A stretch of DNA of 64,000 nucleotides, taken from assembly GCA_035384565.1 (NCBI GenBank), contig DAOOIT010000013.1, positions 54,100-118,099 on the forward strand, read 5' to 3'. Positions within the stretch are counted from its first letter, which is position 1. The number at the start of each line of letters is the position of its first letter. The position numbers were made by a program, and so were the translations under genes. Shown here in pieces: positions 25,627-35,835 of the stretch. This stretch comes from Planctomycetota bacterium. Lineage in GTDB: Bacteria > Planctomycetota > PUPC01 > DSUN01. The notes under the pieces are model-generated. The model did no database searches, was not told the DNA's origin, and saw nothing but the letters and a program-made list of their open reading frames with translations.

Positions 25627-26772
25627 ATGCTCACGTCCTCATCGTTCCGCAACCACGGTCTCACCCTCGCCCTCCTCGCCGCGGCGGCAGCACGCGGCGC
25701 GCAGCCCCTGAACCCCAAGCTCCTCGCCCTCGAACCGAACCGCTGGCACAAGCTCCACGAGCAGGGGCCCGCCGACCCCGTGCGCTTCCAGCGCCAGGAG
25801 CATGGCGGCGCGGCCTTCGACTCCCGACGCGGCCTCCTCGTCCTCTTCGGCAGCAACACCCACGGCAAGGACTGGACGAACAGCCCCCTCGTCTTCGACC
25901 CCGTCGCCTGCGTGTGGAGCCGCCTGTACCCCGATGACGACCCGAAAACCTACACCGTGAACGCCGAGGGCCTCCCCGTGGCCGGCCCGAAGGGCGAACA
26001 CCCCTGGGCCATGCACACCTTCGGCGCGCTCGTGTACGACCCCGAACGCGACCAGCTCGTCGTCGCCTGCTACCCCGCCCACATGGTCCCTGGCCGCTTC
26101 ACCAACGCCCTCAAGGAGCAGTGGCCCAAGGTCCAGCGCCATCCCACCTGGACCTTCGACCTCGAGGGGCGCGAGTGGCGCCCCCTCGCCTGCAAGCCGG
26201 AGCACTTCTTCCCCTACTGCGCGGCCTACGACAGCGACCGCAAGGCCGTGATCGGCTACCGCCCCGACGGCGTCTTCGAGCTGGCCGGCGAGCCGCGCGA
26301 GTGGAGGCGCGTCGCCCCCAAGGGCTTCTTCGGCTGGCACACCGCGGCCGCCTACGATGCGAAGAACAAGGCACTGGTCGTCTTCGGCAGCAACGAGGAC
26401 GCCAACGACATCGCCGCCTACTGGCCCGCCACGGGCGAGCACAAGAAGATGCCCACCCCCGGCGACCGCCCGCCGAAGGACCAGCACACCCCCATGTGCT
26501 TCGATGCCGCGGCGGGCCGCACAGTCGTTCTCGCAGACCGCAGGCTGGACGACCGAGGCGCGAAGCTCCAGGCCGAGACCTGGCTGTATGACCTCACCGC
26601 CGATGCCTGGGAGCAGGTTCCGACGGCCACCCTGCCCTTCGGCTGCGGCATGAACTACAACCTGGTCTACGACCCCGGCCACAAGCTCTGCCTGCTCGTC
26701 ACCGGCGGCTATGGCCAGCCCACGGCGGTGTGGGCACTCAGGGTCCAGGCGGGCAAGAGTCTGTCACGCTGA
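25627..26772 (+). CDS. secreted kelch-like beta-propeller protein
   Basis: 381 aa with a signal peptide (GLTLALLAAAAARGAQP). Repeats such as HGGAAFDSRRGLLVLFGSN, FGALVYDPERDQLVVACY, HTAAAYDAKNKALVVFGS and TPMCFDAAAGRTVVLADR share the x-x-x-Y/F-D-x-x-x-x-x-L/V-V-V-F pattern of kelch/galactose-oxidase-type blades. No copper-site residues of galactose oxidase were recognised. It stands alone, facing convergently the GH127 gene 33 bases away. A role in extracellular sugar or protein binding is plausible but not shown. Confidence 0.7.
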   Translation: MLTSSSFRNHGLTLALLAAAAARGAQPLNPKLLALEPNRWHKLHEQGPADPVRFQRQEHGGAAFDSRRGLLVLFGSNTHGKDWTNSPLVFDPVACVWSRLYPDDDPKTYTVNAEGLPVAGPKGEHPWAMHTFGALVYDPERDQLVVACYPAHMVPGRFTNALKEQWPKVQRHPTWTFDLEGREWRPLACKPEHFFPYCAAYDSDRKAVIGYRPDGVFELAGEPREWRRVAPKGFFGWHTAAAYDAKNKALVVFGSNEDANDIAAYWPATGEHKKMPTPGDRPPKDQHTPMCFDAAAGRTVVLADRRLDDRGAKLQAETWLYDLTADAWEQVPTATLPFGCGMNYNLVYDPGHKLCLLVTGGYGQPTAVWALRVQAGKSLSR

Positions 26773-26805
26773 CGCGCCTGGCGCGACACCCCGCCGTGGC
26801 GGATC

Positions 26806-29175
26806 TCACTCCGCCGGCTTCGCCTTGAGCACCGCGCAGCCGAAGATGCCGCCGGCGATGTGGCCGGCATGGGCCTGGAGGCGAACCGTGACGGCCTGCT
26901 TGCCGCGGGTCAGGTCGGCGGGCAGGGGATACTCCTCCTCGAAGAACTGCCCCGGCTTGTTGTGCAGGAGGGTGACGGTGGCCAGGCGGGTGCCCTCGAT
27001 CAGGATGTCGAACTTGCGGTTGCCCGCCTCGTCACCCCACCACGTGCAGGCGAGCGCCAGCGGCGCATCGGGCAGCACCTTGAGGTCGTAGCTGAACCAG
27101 CCGCCGTCGGTGGCGTGGCGCCAGTTTCGTCCGAAGGCCGTGCCGCTGGCCGTCCGCTCGCCCTGAAGGCGATGGGCCTTCTCGGATTCGGCGTCGCCGA
27201 TCTTCACCTCGTCCACGATTCGGGCCTGCTGCTGTCTGCGCGCCTCCTCTTCGGCCAGGGCGCGCCGGTGCTCAGGACTGCCCTTGCGGTAGACGCGCCA
27301 GTAGACGGCGTAGCGTTCGCCGAAGAGCTTGTGGTACGGTATCAGCGTCACATCCTGCGCCTGGCCGGCCGTGCGGAAGGTCAGCGGCTGGCCCTCGGCG
27401 GGCTTGAGCAGCGTCGTCGCATCATCGCTCTCGGTGAGCAACGGCGGCGCAGGGGCAATCTTGTCGGCGGGGAAGCGATACCAGTTCTGGCCCGTGTAGG
27501 TGAGGTCCTTGATGAGTTCGCCGCCGCCGAGCTTGCCGGCGAGGACGAGCGGCCCGCACATGAAGGCCACGAGGGTCTTGTCGTCCGGCATGGGCGCGGC
27601 GTGGAGGCTCATCGGCAACGAGACCTCCAGCTTGTCGCCATCGGACCAGGTGCGTTCCACAACGAAGTAGCTGGGCGGAGCGGGTTCCAGGGATAGAGGC
27701 CGAGGCGGGCCGTTGACCCCGACGCGAACGCCCTTGGCCGCCCAATACGGTACGCGGATGCGGAGGGCGAGGGTAACGGGCTTCTCAGTTCGCACAATGA
27801 GGGTGGTGCCTTCCTGCTCGGGGAAGCGGGTCTCCTGGCACAGGCGGATGCCCTTCTCGGGCCAGTGGAGCTCCGAGGCGATGAAGAGGTTGACCCAGAT
27901 GCCCGCCTCGTCGTGGAAGTAGATGCTGTCGCCGTACTTCGCGTGGTTCTCGAACCCCGTGCCCGTGCAGCACCAGAAGGCGTCGTTGGGCAGGTTGAAG
28001 GTCTTCCAGCGGCCTGGGGCGAGGGGCACGAAGTACATCATCATCCCGGTCGCGGGGTCCTGCGTGGCCAGGATGCTGTTGAGGAGGGCGCGCTCGTAGT
28101 AGTCGGCGTACTTCGCCTGCGGCTCCCACTCGAAGAGGTGGCGGGTGAGCTTGAGCATGTTGTAGGTGCAGCAGGTCTCCTGCGTGCAGTCGCCGAGCTG
28201 GTGGGCGAGTTGATGCGGGTCGCCCTGCCAGTGCTCGTTGTTCGAGGTGCCGCCGGTGCAGTAGGAGCGCGCGCCGACCACCTGGTTCCAGAAGAACTCG
28301 GCGATCTGGCGGTCGCGGGGGTTGCCCGTCAACTCGTGCTGCCGGGCCGAGCCGATCATGTTGGGGATGAAGGAATTGGCGTGCTCGCCCTTGAGGCGGT
28401 CCTCGCCGCGGGCCAGCGGCTCGGTGTAGTGCTTCTCGTCGAAGCGGCGGGCGAGGGCGAGGTGGGCGGGGTCGCCCGTGGCCGCATAGAGGTTGGCGAG
28501 GGCCTCGTTCATGCCGCCCTGCTCGGTGTGGTTGAGGATGCGTTCCATCCGGGCGTCGTCCACCTTGTCGAGGCGCGCCTTGAGCCAGGCGGCCATTCTC
28601 GTGGCAACTTCGAGGGCCTGGGCGTTGCCGCCGTGGCGGTGCATGTCGAGGAGGCCGGCCCACACCTTGTGCAGCGTGTAGTAGGGCGCCCAGACGGGCT
28701 TGCAGTCCTCCACGCGGTCAATGAACGATTCGGGGAAGGCGCTCAGGTAGCCGCTCGCGCCGAGGGCCTTCTGGCACTTGGCCAGTTCGGCCACGAGGGC
28801 GTCGGCCTTGGCCTTGAGCGCCTCGTCGCCCGTGCTGGCGTACATCAGCGCGCAGCCCGACAGGTAGTGGCCGAGCGAGTGGCCGCGGAGCTCGCAGTTT
28901 GGCGCCTCCCAGCCCCCGAGGGGCTTCGCCGACGACGGCAGGCCCGCGTTGAGCCGCCAGGTGTGCAGCAGGCGGTCCGAGTCGAGTTCGTGCAGGTACT
29001 TGCGGCAACGCTCCTGCGCGTCCCTGAAAGGTCCCTCGAGCAGACGCACCTGCTTGAGGTCGAACGGCCTGGCCCGGAGCGCCACCGCCTCGCGTCGCGC
29101 GGACCCCTCGGCGGCCAGTGCCACGGCGCCGGCCAGGGCGACCGAAAGCACAATGACATCGGCAGGGCTGATCAT
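26806..29175 (-). CDS. GH127-family glycosidase (beta-L-arabinofuranosidase-like, DUF1680)
   Basis: 789 aa from the ATG at 29175 (AGGAG about 10 bases upstream), with an N-terminal signal (VIVLSVALAGAVALAA). Family motifs: LRGHSLGHYLSGCALMYAST; QLGDCTQETCCTYNMLKL; NDAFWCCTGTGFENHAKYGD. In characterised GH127 enzymes the Cys residues of the last two motifs with acidic residues bind zinc and one Cys is the nucleophile; both cysteine sets are intact here. The N-terminal catalytic alpha/alpha barrel is followed by beta-sandwich domains, and the extra C-terminal ~110 residues look like a lectin-type sandwich. It removes arabinose-type sugars from plant glycans outside the cytoplasm; exact linkage unproven. 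Confidence 0.88.
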   Translation of the reverse strand: MISPADVIVLSVALAGAVALAAEGSARREAVALRARPFDLKQVRLLEGPFRDAQERCRKYLHELDSDRLLHTWRLNAGLPSSAKPLGGWEAPNCELRGHSLGHYLSGCALMYASTGDEALKAKADALVAELAKCQKALGASGYLSAFPESFIDRVEDCKPVWAPYYTLHKVWAGLLDMHRHGGNAQALEVATRMAAWLKARLDKVDDARMERILNHTEQGGMNEALANLYAATGDPAHLALARRFDEKHYTEPLARGEDRLKGEHANSFIPNMIGSARQHELTGNPRDRQIAEFFWNQVVGARSYCTGGTSNNEHWQGDPHQLAHQLGDCTQETCCTYNMLKLTRHLFEWEPQAKYADYYERALLNSILATQDPATGMMMYFVPLAPGRWKTFNLPNDAFWCCTGTGFENHAKYGDSIYFHDEAGIWVNLFIASELHWPEKGIRLCQETRFPEQEGTTLIVRTEKPVTLALRIRVPYWAAKGVRVGVNGPPRPLSLEPAPPSYFVVERTWSDGDKLEVSLPMSLHAAPMPDDKTLVAFMCGPLVLAGKLGGGELIKDLTYTGQNWYRFPADKIAPAPPLLTESDDATTLLKPAEGQPLTFRTAGQAQDVTLIPYHKLFGERYAVYWRVYRKGSPEHRRALAEEEARRQQQARIVDEVKIGDAESEKAHRLQGERTASGTAFGRNWRHATDGGWFSYDLKVLPDAPLALACTWWGDEAGNRKFDILIEGTRLATVTLLHNKPGQFFEEEYPLPADLTRGKQAVTVRLQAHAGHIAGGIFGCAVLKAKPAE

Positions 29176-29218
29176 GGGGAGTGCTCCTGTGATGGACCTT
29201 GCCCGGTGCTCGCCCAGT

Positions 29219-29247
29219 ATCGTACGCACGGATGTGCCGAAGGTCAA
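29219..29247 (-). promoter_or_regulatory. candidate promoter of the GH127 gene
   Basis: Minus strand: TTGACC (29247-29242), 17-base spacer, TACGAT (29224-29219). Predicted leader about 37 bases. It lies in the divergent region shared with the peptide transporter operon. Confidence 0.5.
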
Positions 29248-29378
29248 CACCAGGAACCGCGTCAGGCAGGGGGACGGCCCCGCCGGACCTCCGCGCCTGT
29301 GGCCGCCGCCCTGCAAGTCCGCTTGCATGGAACTCGCCTGGCCGGTAAAGTGCAGCATCCCCTTCTCGAGGCGCGACC

Positions 29379-31400
29379 GTGAAACGCACGCTGGTCATCC
29401 TGGGCTGCTTCCTCGCCGTGTCGCTCGGGCTCCTCGTGATCGTGGAACTGCTGGGCCGCGCCGCCTGGGCGCTCGCCGGCGCGGGCAGGACACGCCTGGA
29501 CGCCTTCGACGCCGTGCAGGTGCCCGAGCGGAACCCCACCGCGCCCAAGGCGGTGCACGCCGTGGCCGAGTGGCTGCCGGCCCAGGGCCGCGCGTTCCAG
29601 GAGGCCCCGATGCTGGCGGCGCGCGTGAAGGCAGGCGAGCTGCCGCCCGTGGCCGACCGCCTGCCGGAGAACCCGCTGGTGATCGTGCCGCCCGAGCAGC
29701 GCGGCCCCTACGGCGGCACCTGGGCACGCTTCGCCACCGACACCAACGACGTGGGCGTCTACGAGGCGCGCGTGGCCTACGAGGGCCTGGTGCGCTGGGA
29801 CGCGATGGGCCGCGAGATCCTGCCCAACCTGGCGACCCGCTGGGAGATCGCGGACGGCGGCCGCGCCTACACTTTCTGGCTGCGGCGCGGCGTGCGCTGG
29901 TCCGATGGCGCGCCCTTCACCGCCGACGACTTGCTCTTCTGGTACAACGACGTGCTCCAGCACCCCGAGCTCACGCCCGTGGCCCCCGTGGACTTCCGCC
30001 GCGGCGGCGAGCTGATGAAGCTCGAGAAGCTCGACGGCCACGCGGTCCGCTTCTCCTTCAAGGAGCCGCACGGCCTCTTCCTCCAGGCGATGGCCGCGGG
30101 CCTCAGCTACCCGCTCCTCACTTATCCCGCCCATTACCTCAAACAGTTCCACGCCACCTACGTGCCCCAGGACCAGCTCGAGGCGCGGGCGAAGGAGAAG
30201 GGCTTCCACTTCTGGTACCAGCTCTTCTGGGAGCGGCGCGACTGGCGTAACCCCGAATGCCCCCGCCTCTGGGCCTGGACGATCCAGGACCCGGCCGCCA
30301 TCCCCGTCGTCTTCCAGCGCAACCCCTACTACTGGAAGGTGGACCCCGACGGCCGCCAGCTCCCCTATCTCGACCGCGTGAGCTTCGCCATCTTCGACGT
30401 CGAGACGATCAATCTCAAGGCGATCAACGGCGAGGCCGGCATGCAGAGCCGCCACATGGACTTCGCCAACTACCCGCTTTTCATGGAGAACCGGGCGAAG
30501 GGGCGCTACCGCGTCCTCCACTGGATCACCGCGGGCGGCAGCGCCATCCAGCTCGCCCTGAACCTGAACCAGAAGACCGACCCCGTGCTGCGGCAGATTT
30601 TCGGCGACGCGCGCTTCCGCATCGCCCTCTCGCACGCGATCAACCGCTCCGACATCAACGAGGTCTGCTTCTTCGGCATCGGCACCCCGCGGCAGTGCGC
30701 GCCGCCCGCCGCCTCGCCCTATCGCGCGCCCGACTACGAGCGGGCGCACATCGCCTACGACCCCGCGCGGGCCAACGCCTTGCTCGACGAGATGGGCCTC
30801 GCGCGGCGCAATGCCGACGGCGTCCGCCTCCGCCCCGACGGCCAGCCGCTCGCCATCTTCATCGAGACCACCTCGATGACCGGCAACGCCAAGATGCTCG
30901 AGATGGTCGCCCACGACTGGACCCAGGTGGGCGTGAAGACCGAGCTGAAGATCACCGCCCGCCAGCTCTTCTACACGCGCAAGGCCGCCCTCCTCCACCA
31001 CGTGGGCGTGTGGTGGGCGGCCGACGAGCTCGTGCCGCTGCTCGACCCCCGCTGGTTCCTCCCCTTCTCCGCCGAATCGGTGCACGCCATCGGCTATGCC
31101 CGATGGTTCACCTCGGCCGGCAAGGGCGGCGTCGAGCCCGAGGGCGACCTGCGCCGCTGCATCGAACTCTACCGCCAGATCCAGCAGACGCCCGACGAGG
31201 CCGAGCACCGCCGCCTCTTCCGCGAAATCGTCGAACTCAACCGCCGGAACCTCTGGGTCATCGGCACCATCGGCGAAGTGCCCACGCTCGTCCTCGCCAG
31301 CGACCGGATGCGAAACGTCCCCGAGGTCGCCGTCTACGGCTGGATCTTCCGCTCGCCGGGCAACACCGCCCCCGAGTGCTACGCGATGGAGGGACCCTGA
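29379..31400 (+). CDS. peptide/nickel-type ABC transporter substrate-binding protein
   Basis: 673 aa from a GTG. N-terminal membrane anchor (LVILGCFLAVSLGLLVIVEL). The SBP_bac_5 core has NLATRWEIADGGRAYTFWLR and GVRWSDGAPFTADDLLFWYN, followed by a typical ALSHAINRSDINE segment. These proteins capture oligopeptides or other solutes for the Opp/Dpp system. It is longer than OppA (about 540 aa), with about 70 extra residues after the anchor. It leads a five-gene operon in which all gaps are 0-4 bases. A membrane-tethered rather than free binding protein is predicted. Confidence 0.9.
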   Translation: MKRTLVILGCFLAVSLGLLVIVELLGRAAWALAGAGRTRLDAFDAVQVPERNPTAPKAVHAVAEWLPAQGRAFQEAPMLAARVKAGELPPVADRLPENPLVIVPPEQRGPYGGTWARFATDTNDVGVYEARVAYEGLVRWDAMGREILPNLATRWEIADGGRAYTFWLRRGVRWSDGAPFTADDLLFWYNDVLQHPELTPVAPVDFRRGGELMKLEKLDGHAVRFSFKEPHGLFLQAMAAGLSYPLLTYPAHYLKQFHATYVPQDQLEARAKEKGFHFWYQLFWERRDWRNPECPRLWAWTIQDPAAIPVVFQRNPYYWKVDPDGRQLPYLDRVSFAIFDVETINLKAINGEAGMQSRHMDFANYPLFMENRAKGRYRVLHWITAGGSAIQLALNLNQKTDPVLRQIFGDARFRIALSHAINRSDINEVCFFGIGTPRQCAPPAASPYRAPDYERAHIAYDPARANALLDEMGLARRNADGVRLRPDGQPLAIFIETTSMTGNAKMLEMVAHDWTQVGVKTELKITARQLFYTRKAALLHHVGVWWAADELVPLLDPRWFLPFSAESVHAIGYARWFTSAGKGGVEPEGDLRRCIELYRQIQQTPDEAEHRRLFREIVELNRRNLWVIGTIGEVPTLVLASDRMRNVPEVAVYGWIFRSPGNTAPECYAMEGP

Positions 31401-31403
31401 GCC

Positions 31404-32402
31404 ATGCTCGCCCTCATCCTCCGCCGCGTGCTCTGGATGATCCCCACGCTCTTCGCCATCTCCATCATCACGTTCGCCATCATCCAGCTTCCGCCGGGCG
31501 ACTACCTCACGTCCTACATCGCCGCGCTCCAGGAGACGGGCGAAACGGTGGACGAGGCGCAGGTGGCCGCGCTCCGCAAGCAGTACGCCCTCGACCGGCC
31601 TCTGCACGTGCAGTACCTGCTCTGGATGGAGGGCATGCTCCTCCGCGGCGACCTGGGCATGTCGTTCGAGGAGAGCCGCCCCGTCGCCACGCTCATCGGC
31701 GAGCGGCTGCTCCTCACCGTGATCATCTCGGTCGTCACGCTGCTCTTCACCTGGGCCATCGCCATCCCCATCGGCATTTACTCGGCTGTGCGGCAGTACT
31801 CGTGGGGCGACTACGCCTTCTCGTTCCTCGGCTTCATCGGGCTGGCCACGCCGGGCTTCCTCCTGGCGCTCATCTTCATGTACATCGGCTACACCGTCTT
31901 CGGCGTGAGCGCGGGCGGGCTCTTCTCGCCCGAGTTCCAGAGCGCCCCCTGGTCGCTCGCCCGCGCGCTCGACCTGCTGAAGCATCTGTGGATTCCTGTG
32001 CTCATCGTGGGGCTGGAAGGCACGGCGGGCCTCATCCGCATCATGCGCGGCAACCTGCTCGACGAGCTGCGCAAGCAATACGTCCTTACGGCCCGCGCCA
32101 AGGGCGTCGGCCGCCTCAAGCTGCTCCTCAAGTACCCCGTGCGCGTGGCCATCAACCCCATCATCAGCACCATCGGCTGGCTGCTGCCCGCCATCGTGTC
32201 GGGCGCGACCATCACGTCGGTCGTCCTCGGCCTGCCGACGACGGGGCCTCGACTCCTCCAGGCGCTGATGAACCAGGACATGTTCCTCGCCGGCTCGATG
32301 GTGATGATGCTCAGCTTCCTCACGGTCGTGGGCACGCTGGTGTCTGACCTCTTGCTGCTCTGGCTCGATCCCCGGATCCGCTATGGGACGCGGAGAGAGT
32401 AG
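31404..32402 (+). CDS. peptide-type ABC transporter permease, DppB/OppB family
   Basis: 332 aa. Starts with the usual LILRRVLWMIPTLFAISIIT and a long periplasmic loop. The EAA-type loop is about VLTARAKGVGRLKLLLKYPV, near the C-terminus. Six membrane segments fit the family. It pairs with the next permease, whose start directly follows this stop. The sequence RQYSWGDYAFSFLGFIGLAT is the conserved family core. Confidence 0.92.
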   Translation: MLALILRRVLWMIPTLFAISIITFAIIQLPPGDYLTSYIAALQETGETVDEAQVAALRKQYALDRPLHVQYLLWMEGMLLRGDLGMSFEESRPVATLIGERLLLTVIISVVTLLFTWAIAIPIGIYSAVRQYSWGDYAFSFLGFIGLATPGFLLALIFMYIGYTVFGVSAGGLFSPEFQSAPWSLARALDLLKHLWIPVLIVGLEGTAGLIRIMRGNLLDELRKQYVLTARAKGVGRLKLLLKYPVRVAINPIISTIGWLLPAIVSGATITSVVLGLPTTGPRLLQALMNQDMFLAGSMVMMLSFLTVVGTLVSDLLLLWLDPRIRYGTRRE

Positions 32403-33557
32403 ATGGCCTTCGAGGTCGAAGAACATCTCGCCGATGCGCCGCCCGAGCCCTCGTCGGCCGAGGCCGCCGCCAGCGACCAGGTCTGCACGGCTTCGCAGTG
32501 GCGCCTGATGTGGTGGAAGTTCCGCAAGCACAAGCTCGCGGTCGTCGCCGCGCTGCTCATTCTGAACCTCTACTTCGTGGCCGTCTTCTGCGAGTTCCTG
32601 GCGCCCTACACGCTCGAGCACCGCGACGTGGCCAACGCCTACGCCCCGCCGCAGCGCCTGCGGTTCTTCGGGGACGACGGGTTCCACCTGCGCCCGTTCG
32701 TCTACGCGCTCGAGTGCGCCCGGCACCCCGAGACGCTGCGCAAGCTCTACGCCGAGGACCGCGCCCGCCGCCATCCCATCCGCCTCTTCGTCCGCGGCCC
32801 GCGGTACCGCTTCTGGGGGCTGTTCGAGACCGATCTCCACCTCTTCGGCGCCGAGGGCGGCGGCACCGTCTACCTGCTCGGCACCGACTCGCTCGGGCGC
32901 GACCTCTTCTCGCGCATCCTCTACGGTTCGCGCATCTCGCTCACCATCGGCCTGATCGGCGTGACGATGAGCTTCCTGCTCGGCCTCACCATCGGCGGCA
33001 TCTCGGGCTACTTCGGCGGGTGGGTGGACAATGCAATCCAGCGGATCATCGAGGTCCTGCGCTCCTTCCCCTCCATCCCGCTCTGGATGGCCCTCTCCGC
33101 CGCCTTGCCCGCCCACTGGTCGCCGCTGAAGGTCTACCTGGGCATCACCATCGTGCTCTCGTTCCTCGGCTGGACGGGCCTCGCCCGCCAGGTGCGCGGC
33201 AAGATCCTCGCCCTGCGCGAGGAGGATTTCGCCACGGCCGCGCGCCTCTGCGGCGCCAGCCAATGGCGAGTCCTCTGGCGCCACCTGCTCCCATCGTTCA
33301 TGAGCCACATCATCGTCAGCCTCACTCTCGCCGTGCCCGGAATGATCCTGGGCGAGACGGCCCTCAGCTTTCTCGGCCTCGGCCTCCGCCCGCCGATCAC
33401 GAGCTGGGGCGTCCTCCTCAAGGAGGCCCAGAACGTGCAGGCCGTGGCCCTGCATCCCTGGCTTCTCACGCCCGTGGCCTTCGTGATTCTCACCGTGCTG
33501 GCTTTCAACTTCGTCGGCGATGGCCTCCGCGACGCCGCCGACCCCTATGCGAGATAG
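32403..33557 (+). CDS. peptide-type ABC transporter permease, DppC/OppC family
   Basis: 384 aa, starting at the base after the upstream stop. It has an OppC-type N-terminal membrane helix (KLAVVAALLILNLYFVAVFC) and then an insertion of about 100 residues before LLGTDSLGRDLFSRILYGSR, the signature of DppC/OppC. The EAA loop is REEDFATAARLCGASQWRVL. It is longer than typical OppC (about 300 aa) because of the periplasmic insertion, a form also known for microcin C-type YejE permeases. Confidence 0.9.
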   Translation: MAFEVEEHLADAPPEPSSAEAAASDQVCTASQWRLMWWKFRKHKLAVVAALLILNLYFVAVFCEFLAPYTLEHRDVANAYAPPQRLRFFGDDGFHLRPFVYALECARHPETLRKLYAEDRARRHPIRLFVRGPRYRFWGLFETDLHLFGAEGGGTVYLLGTDSLGRDLFSRILYGSRISLTIGLIGVTMSFLLGLTIGGISGYFGGWVDNAIQRIIEVLRSFPSIPLWMALSAALPAHWSPLKVYLGITIVLSFLGWTGLARQVRGKILALREEDFATAARLCGASQWRVLWRHLLPSFMSHIIVSLTLAVPGMILGETALSFLGLGLRPPITSWGVLLKEAQNVQAVALHPWLLTPVAFVILTVLAFNFVGDGLRDAADPYAR

Positions 33558-33560
33558 GCT

Positions 33561-34568
33561 ATGGACCCCACGTCTTCTCCCCTTCTGACGATCGCCGGCC
33601 TGCGCGTGAGCTTCTTCCTGGACGAAAGGACGGTGCACGCCGTGGACGGGGTGGACCTGGTGCTGCCGCGCGGCAAGACGCTGGGCCTCGTGGGCGAGAG
33701 CGGCTGCGGCAAGAGCGTCACGGCTTTCGCCATCCTGCGGCTCGTTTCGCCGCCCGGCCGCATCGTCGCCGGCAGGATCGTCCTCCATCGCCAGGACGGC
33801 GACGTAGTGCTGACCGACCTCAAGGAGGACGGCGAGGCAATCCGCCGCATCCGCGGCAAGGACATTGCGATGATCTTCCAGGAACCGATGACCTCGCTCA
33901 GCCCCGTCCACACGGTCGGGAGCCAGGTGCGGGAGGCCATCGAACTCCACACGCCGAAGCGGGGCGCCGCGGCGCGCGACCAGGCCGTCGAAATGCTCCG
34001 CCGCGTGGGCATGCCCGACCCCGACCGCCACTACCGCCAGTACCCGCACGAGATGAGCGGCGGCATGCGCCAGCGCGCGATGATCGCCATGGCCCTCTCG
34101 TGCCGGCCGGCGCTCCTCATCGCCGACGAGCCGACCACGGCCCTCGACGTGACCATCCAGGCGCAGATCCTCGAGCTCATGCGCACGTTGCAGGCCGAGC
34201 TCGGCATGTCGATCCTCCTGATCACCCACGACCTTGGCGTCGTGGCCGAGACGGCCGCCGAGGTGGCGGTGATGTACTGGGGGCGCATCGTCGAGCGGGC
34301 GCCCACGGCCGCCCTCTTCGACGACCCCCAGCACCCCTACACCCGCGCCCTGCTGCGCTCGATCCCCGGCCGTGGCACGCGCCGCAAGGCGCGGCTTCAG
34401 GTCATCGCCGGCTCCGTGCCCGACCCGTTCGAGCGAATCCCGGGCTGCCCCTTCCACCCACGGTGTGCCGACGCCCGGCGCGGCCTGTGCGATCAGGGCG
34501 ATCCGCCGCCGCTCGTCGAAGTCAACCCCGGCCACTTCGTCGCGTGCCACGCGCAGGAGGGGAACTGA
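33561..34568 (+). CDS. peptide-type ABC transporter ATPase, OppD/DppD family
   Basis: 335 aa. Walker [17 protein letters not shown]-loop [17 protein letters not shown], signature [17 protein letters not shown], Walker [15 protein letters not shown]. The C-terminal oligopeptide/dipeptide domain has [16 protein letters not shown] short insert after Walker A ([17 protein letters not shown]) is slightly longer than usual. It is part of the importer with the neighbouring ATPase as a heterodimer. Confidence 0.93.
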   Translation: MDPTSSPLLTIAGLRVSFFLDERTVHAVDGVDLVLPRGKTLGLVGESGCGKSVTAFAILRLVSPPGRIVAGRIVLHRQDGDVVLTDLKEDGEAIRRIRGKDIAMIFQEPMTSLSPVHTVGSQVREAIELHTPKRGAAARDQAVEMLRRVGMPDPDRHYRQYPHEMSGGMRQRAMIAMALSCRPALLIADEPTTALDVTIQAQILELMRTLQAELGMSILLITHDLGVVAETAAEVAVMYWGRIVERAPTAALFDDPQHPYTRALLRSIPGRGTRRKARLQVIAGSVPDPFERIPGCPFHPRCADARRGLCDQGDPPPLVEVNPGHFVACHAQEGN

Positions 34569-34569
34569 G

Positions 34570-35586
34570 ATGGCAGCCGTGGCGTCCCCGCTCCTCAGCG
34601 TCCGCGACCTCAAGAAGCATTTCCCCGTCGCCGGCGGCCTCTTCGGCAAGGTCATCGGCCATGTGCGCGCGGTGGACGGCGTGACGTTCGACGTCCACGA
34701 AGGCGAGTGCCTGGGCCTCGTGGGCGAGAGCGGCTCGGGCAAGACCACCGTCGGCCGCTGCATCCTGCGGGCCATCGAGCCGACCAGCGGCGACGTCTTC
34801 TTCCGCGTCGGCGACGAGACCGTCAACGTCCGCACCCTGCCCCCCGCGCAGCTCAAGGAGTTGCGCCGGCACATGCAGATGATCTTCCAGGACCCCTATT
34901 CGTCGCTGAACCCGCGCATGACCGTGCAGAACATCGTCGGGGAGCCGCTGCTGGTCCACGGCATGCGCAGCCGCCGCGAGCGCGAAGAGCGCGTGCGCGA
35001 GCTGCTGCTCCAGGTGGGGCTGAAGCCTCAGCACATGCGGCGCTACCCGCACGCCTTCAGCGGCGGGCAGCGCCAGCGCATCGGCATCGCCCGCGCGCTC
35101 GCCCTTCACCCGAAGCTGATCATCGCCGACGAGCCGGTCTCGGCCCTCGACGTCTCAGTCCAGGCCCAGGTCCTCAACCTGCTCCAGGAACTCCAGGAGC
35201 GCCTGAGCCTCACCTATCTCTTCGTCGCCCACAACCTGGGCGTCGTGCGGCATATTTCGGACCGAGTGGCTGTGATGTACGCCGGCCGCCTCGTGGAACT
35301 GGCCGCGGTGGACCCCCTGTTTGCGCGCCCGAGGCATCCGTACACCGAAGCCTTGCTGTCGGCCGTGCCCGTGCCCGAGCCGGGACGCCGCCGCGAGCGG
35401 GTGCTCCTGACGGGCGAGGTTGCCGACCCGAGCCGCCCGCCCAGCGGCTGCCACTTCCATCCGCGCTGCCGCTACGCGCAGCCCGAGTGCCGCCAGAAGG
35501 TGCCCGAACTCCGAGAGATCGTGCCGGGCCACCTGGCCCGCTGCCTGTTCGCCGAGGACCTCGCCCTGGCCGGCCTGCCCGAGTAG
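34570..35586 (+). CDS. peptide-type ABC transporter ATPase, OppF/DppF family
   Basis: 338 aa from the ATG at 34570, one base after the upstream stop. Walker [17 protein letters not shown]-loop [16 protein letters not shown], signature [17 protein letters not shown], Walker [16 protein letters not shown]-terminal [14 protein letters not shown]. OppF-type proteins begin, as here, with a linker around [20 protein letters not shown]. Last gene of the five-gene importer; a new promoter follows at 35601. Confidence 0.93.
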   Translation: MAAVASPLLSVRDLKKHFPVAGGLFGKVIGHVRAVDGVTFDVHEGECLGLVGESGSGKTTVGRCILRAIEPTSGDVFFRVGDETVNVRTLPPAQLKELRRHMQMIFQDPYSSLNPRMTVQNIVGEPLLVHGMRSRREREERVRELLLQVGLKPQHMRRYPHAFSGGQRQRIGIARALALHPKLIIADEPVSALDVSVQAQVLNLLQELQERLSLTYLFVAHNLGVVRHISDRVAVMYAGRLVELAAVDPLFARPRHPYTEALLSAVPVPEPGRRRERVLLTGEVADPSRPPSGCHFHPRCRYAQPECRQKVPELREIVPGHLARCLFAEDLALAGLPE

Positions 35587-35600
35587 GGCGGAATCTCTCT

Positions 35601-35629
35601 TTGGTCTTCCCCCGCCCATCCGCTATAAT
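35601..35629 (+). promoter_or_regulatory. strong candidate sigma70 promoter for the propeller/ferredoxin/radical SAM/prenyl operon
   Basis: TTGGTC (35601-35606), 17-base spacer, TATAAT (35624-35629). Predicted start about 35636, about 200 bases before the propeller ATG at 35836, so the palindrome at 35712-35772 would be in the 5' leader. Confidence 0.65.
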
Positions 35630-35711
35630 TGAGAGAATGCCGTTGGCGCGCTGCCCAAGGCGGCCACCATCATCCTACTGCTCCGGCCGCGAATCAGGTT
35701 GCGTTCTCTCG

Positions 35712-35772
35712 GCGTAGCGACAAGCGTCTCGCTTGTCGAACATCATCGCAAGCGGGACGCTTGCAGCTACGC
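35712..35772. repeat. REP-like imperfect palindrome in a 5' leader
   Basis: The left arm GCGTAGCGACAAGCGTCTCG and CTTGTCG pairs with the right arm CGCAAGCGGGACGC / TTGCAGCTACGC around a loop of about 8 bases. A related arm (GTAGCCGCGAGCGTCCCGCT) occurs at 63965-63992. Confidence 0.75.
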
Positions 35773-35835
35773 TTGAGGCCTTGACCAATGCACCGTGGCT
35801 CGGGATACTGCAAACTGATTGGCGGCCGGAGTAGC

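Noticed and set aside
29262..34874. A 1870-codon open frame on the minus strand across the peptide transporter genes
   Set aside because: It is antisense to five well-supported ABC transporter genes and shows no family features; GC-rich codon use opens such frames.
35638..35718. A 26-codon open frame right behind the promoter at 35601
   Set aside because: It has no ribosome site, begins at the predicted start of transcription and ends inside the REP palindrome; more likely leader sequence.
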